Below, piece after piece: positions 5,186-5,688 of a stretch of DNA of 5,688 nt. The translations under genes were made by a program, and so were the position numbers. Position 1 is the stretch's first letter; each line of letters begins with the position of its first letter. Source of the stretch: a bacterium. GTDB lineage: Bacteria; Vulcanimicrobiota; Xenobia; Xenobiales; Xenobiaceae. Location of the stretch: NCBI GenBank assembly GCA_017444165.1, contig JAFSXH010000008.1, positions 1 to 5,688 on the forward strand, given 5' to 3'. The notes under the pieces are model-generated. The model searched no databases. It saw only the letters and a program-made list of their open reading frames with translations, and was not told the origin of the DNA.

Positions 5186-5688
5186 ACGGTTTAAGAGTGC
5201 GTTTTTCATCCTTTGCTCCTGTAGCCCTATTTGTGGCTGTGCCTGAAGAGGTTGAGCCGCTCCTGGTTATGTTGGGAACCTCTAAGCGCAGGGGAGTAAA
5301 TCTCTCTGGTATAGGCAAAGAGTCGGGAATTATCCTCTGGCATGTATATGTGGCGGAAAGGCCAGTTGTCGTCTGTTTGACTGGTATGGGCAGTGATAGG
5401 GCCAAGAAGGCCGCTCAGACTGTAGTTCAGCAGTTTCATCCGTGTGTTCTGCTCTCTTGTGGCTTTACGGGAGGTCTGACTCCCGAATTAAAGATCGGTG
5501 ATATAGTCGGTTTTAATAGGTTGCTGAATACCAATTTTGCCCAGCCTAGTCCACAATTGAGAGATATTTTCTGTTCTGTGCAAGATATGGTTGTTGAGGA
5601 GGGCCTGAAAAGCTATTTGGTGGCTGGAGTGTCGACTGCAAAAGTTGTCAGTTCTGCGGCTGAAAAGGCTAAACTGCACGATCAAATA
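5182..5688 (+). CDS. hpnG: HpnG-like nucleoside phosphorylase family protein, 3' end beyond right edge
   Basis: 169 residues are visible and the frame is open at the edge; the family is usually about 230-250 residues. It belongs to the nucleoside phosphorylase/MTA-SAH nucleosidase superfamily: an N-terminal strand with AVPEEVEPL (19-27), CLTGMGSDRAKKAA (65-78) as the phosphate/ribose loop region, and SCGFTGGLTPELKIGDIV (92-109), the hallmark Gly-rich block. The C-terminal acidic residue that contacts the ribose is outside the window. In hopanoid producers HpnG converts adenosylhopane to a ribosylhopane precursor by removing adenine; tight coupling to hpnA supports that role. An MTA/SAH nucleosidase of general metabolism is the main alternative, as sequence alone to this point does not exclude it. 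Confidence 0.78.
   Translation, partial: MNGLRVRFSSFAPVALFVAVPEEVEPLLVMLGTSKRRGVNLSGIGKESGIILWHVYVAERPVVVCLTGMGSDRAKKAAQTVVQQFHPCVLLSCGFTGGLTPELKIGDIVGFNRLLNTNFAQPSPQLRDIFCSVQDMVVEEGLKSYLVAGVSTAKVVSSAAEKAKLHDQI

Noticed and set aside
5145..5685. Minus-strand open frames opposite the hpnA end and the phosphorylase gene
   Set aside because: They overlap one another and lie opposite a well-supported coding frame with a strong RBS and family motifs.

Overview
The window is bacterial DNA of low to moderate GC. It has a Gram-negative flavour: a surface lipoprotein gene and two genes of the hopanoid-lipid pathway (hpnA, hpnG-like). The Fic protein is of a type I associate with gut Firmicutes and Bacteroidetes. 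A host-associated diderm is therefore plausible, but the genus cannot be read from the sequence.

The dominant feature is a long imperfect duplication: bases 1-1300 match 3029-4300. Each copy holds a minus-strand gene for a lipoprotein with an acidic Glu/Ser repeat stalk and BspA-type leucine-rich repeats (LRRs), then a divergent promoter region of about 150 bp, then the 5' end of hpnA on the plus strand. The copies have decayed in complementary ways. On the left the lipoprotein frame is open (its C-terminus lies beyond base 1), but hpnA stops matching after 41 codons and has lost its ATG. On the right the lipoprotein gene has two in-frame stops and a weakened -10 box, while hpnA is complete and overlaps an hpnG-like phosphorylase gene by 4 bp (ATGA). 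That gene runs off the right edge.

Between the copies (1301-2920) is a plus-strand Fic-domain gene (likely an AMP transferase with a C-terminal DNA-binding-like domain). It is bracketed by imperfect direct repeats of about 50 bp, with a third partial copy further on. Downstream are a 21-bp tandem repeat and a large near-perfect inverted repeat of 78 bp that is not a typical terminator.

Functionally, hpnA-hpnG looks like the start of a hopanoid side-chain operon. The lipoprotein is probably an exposed LRR adhesin or binding protein held away from the membrane by its acidic stalk. The Fic gene looks like accessory cargo. No RNA gene, CRISPR array, transposase or integrase was seen.
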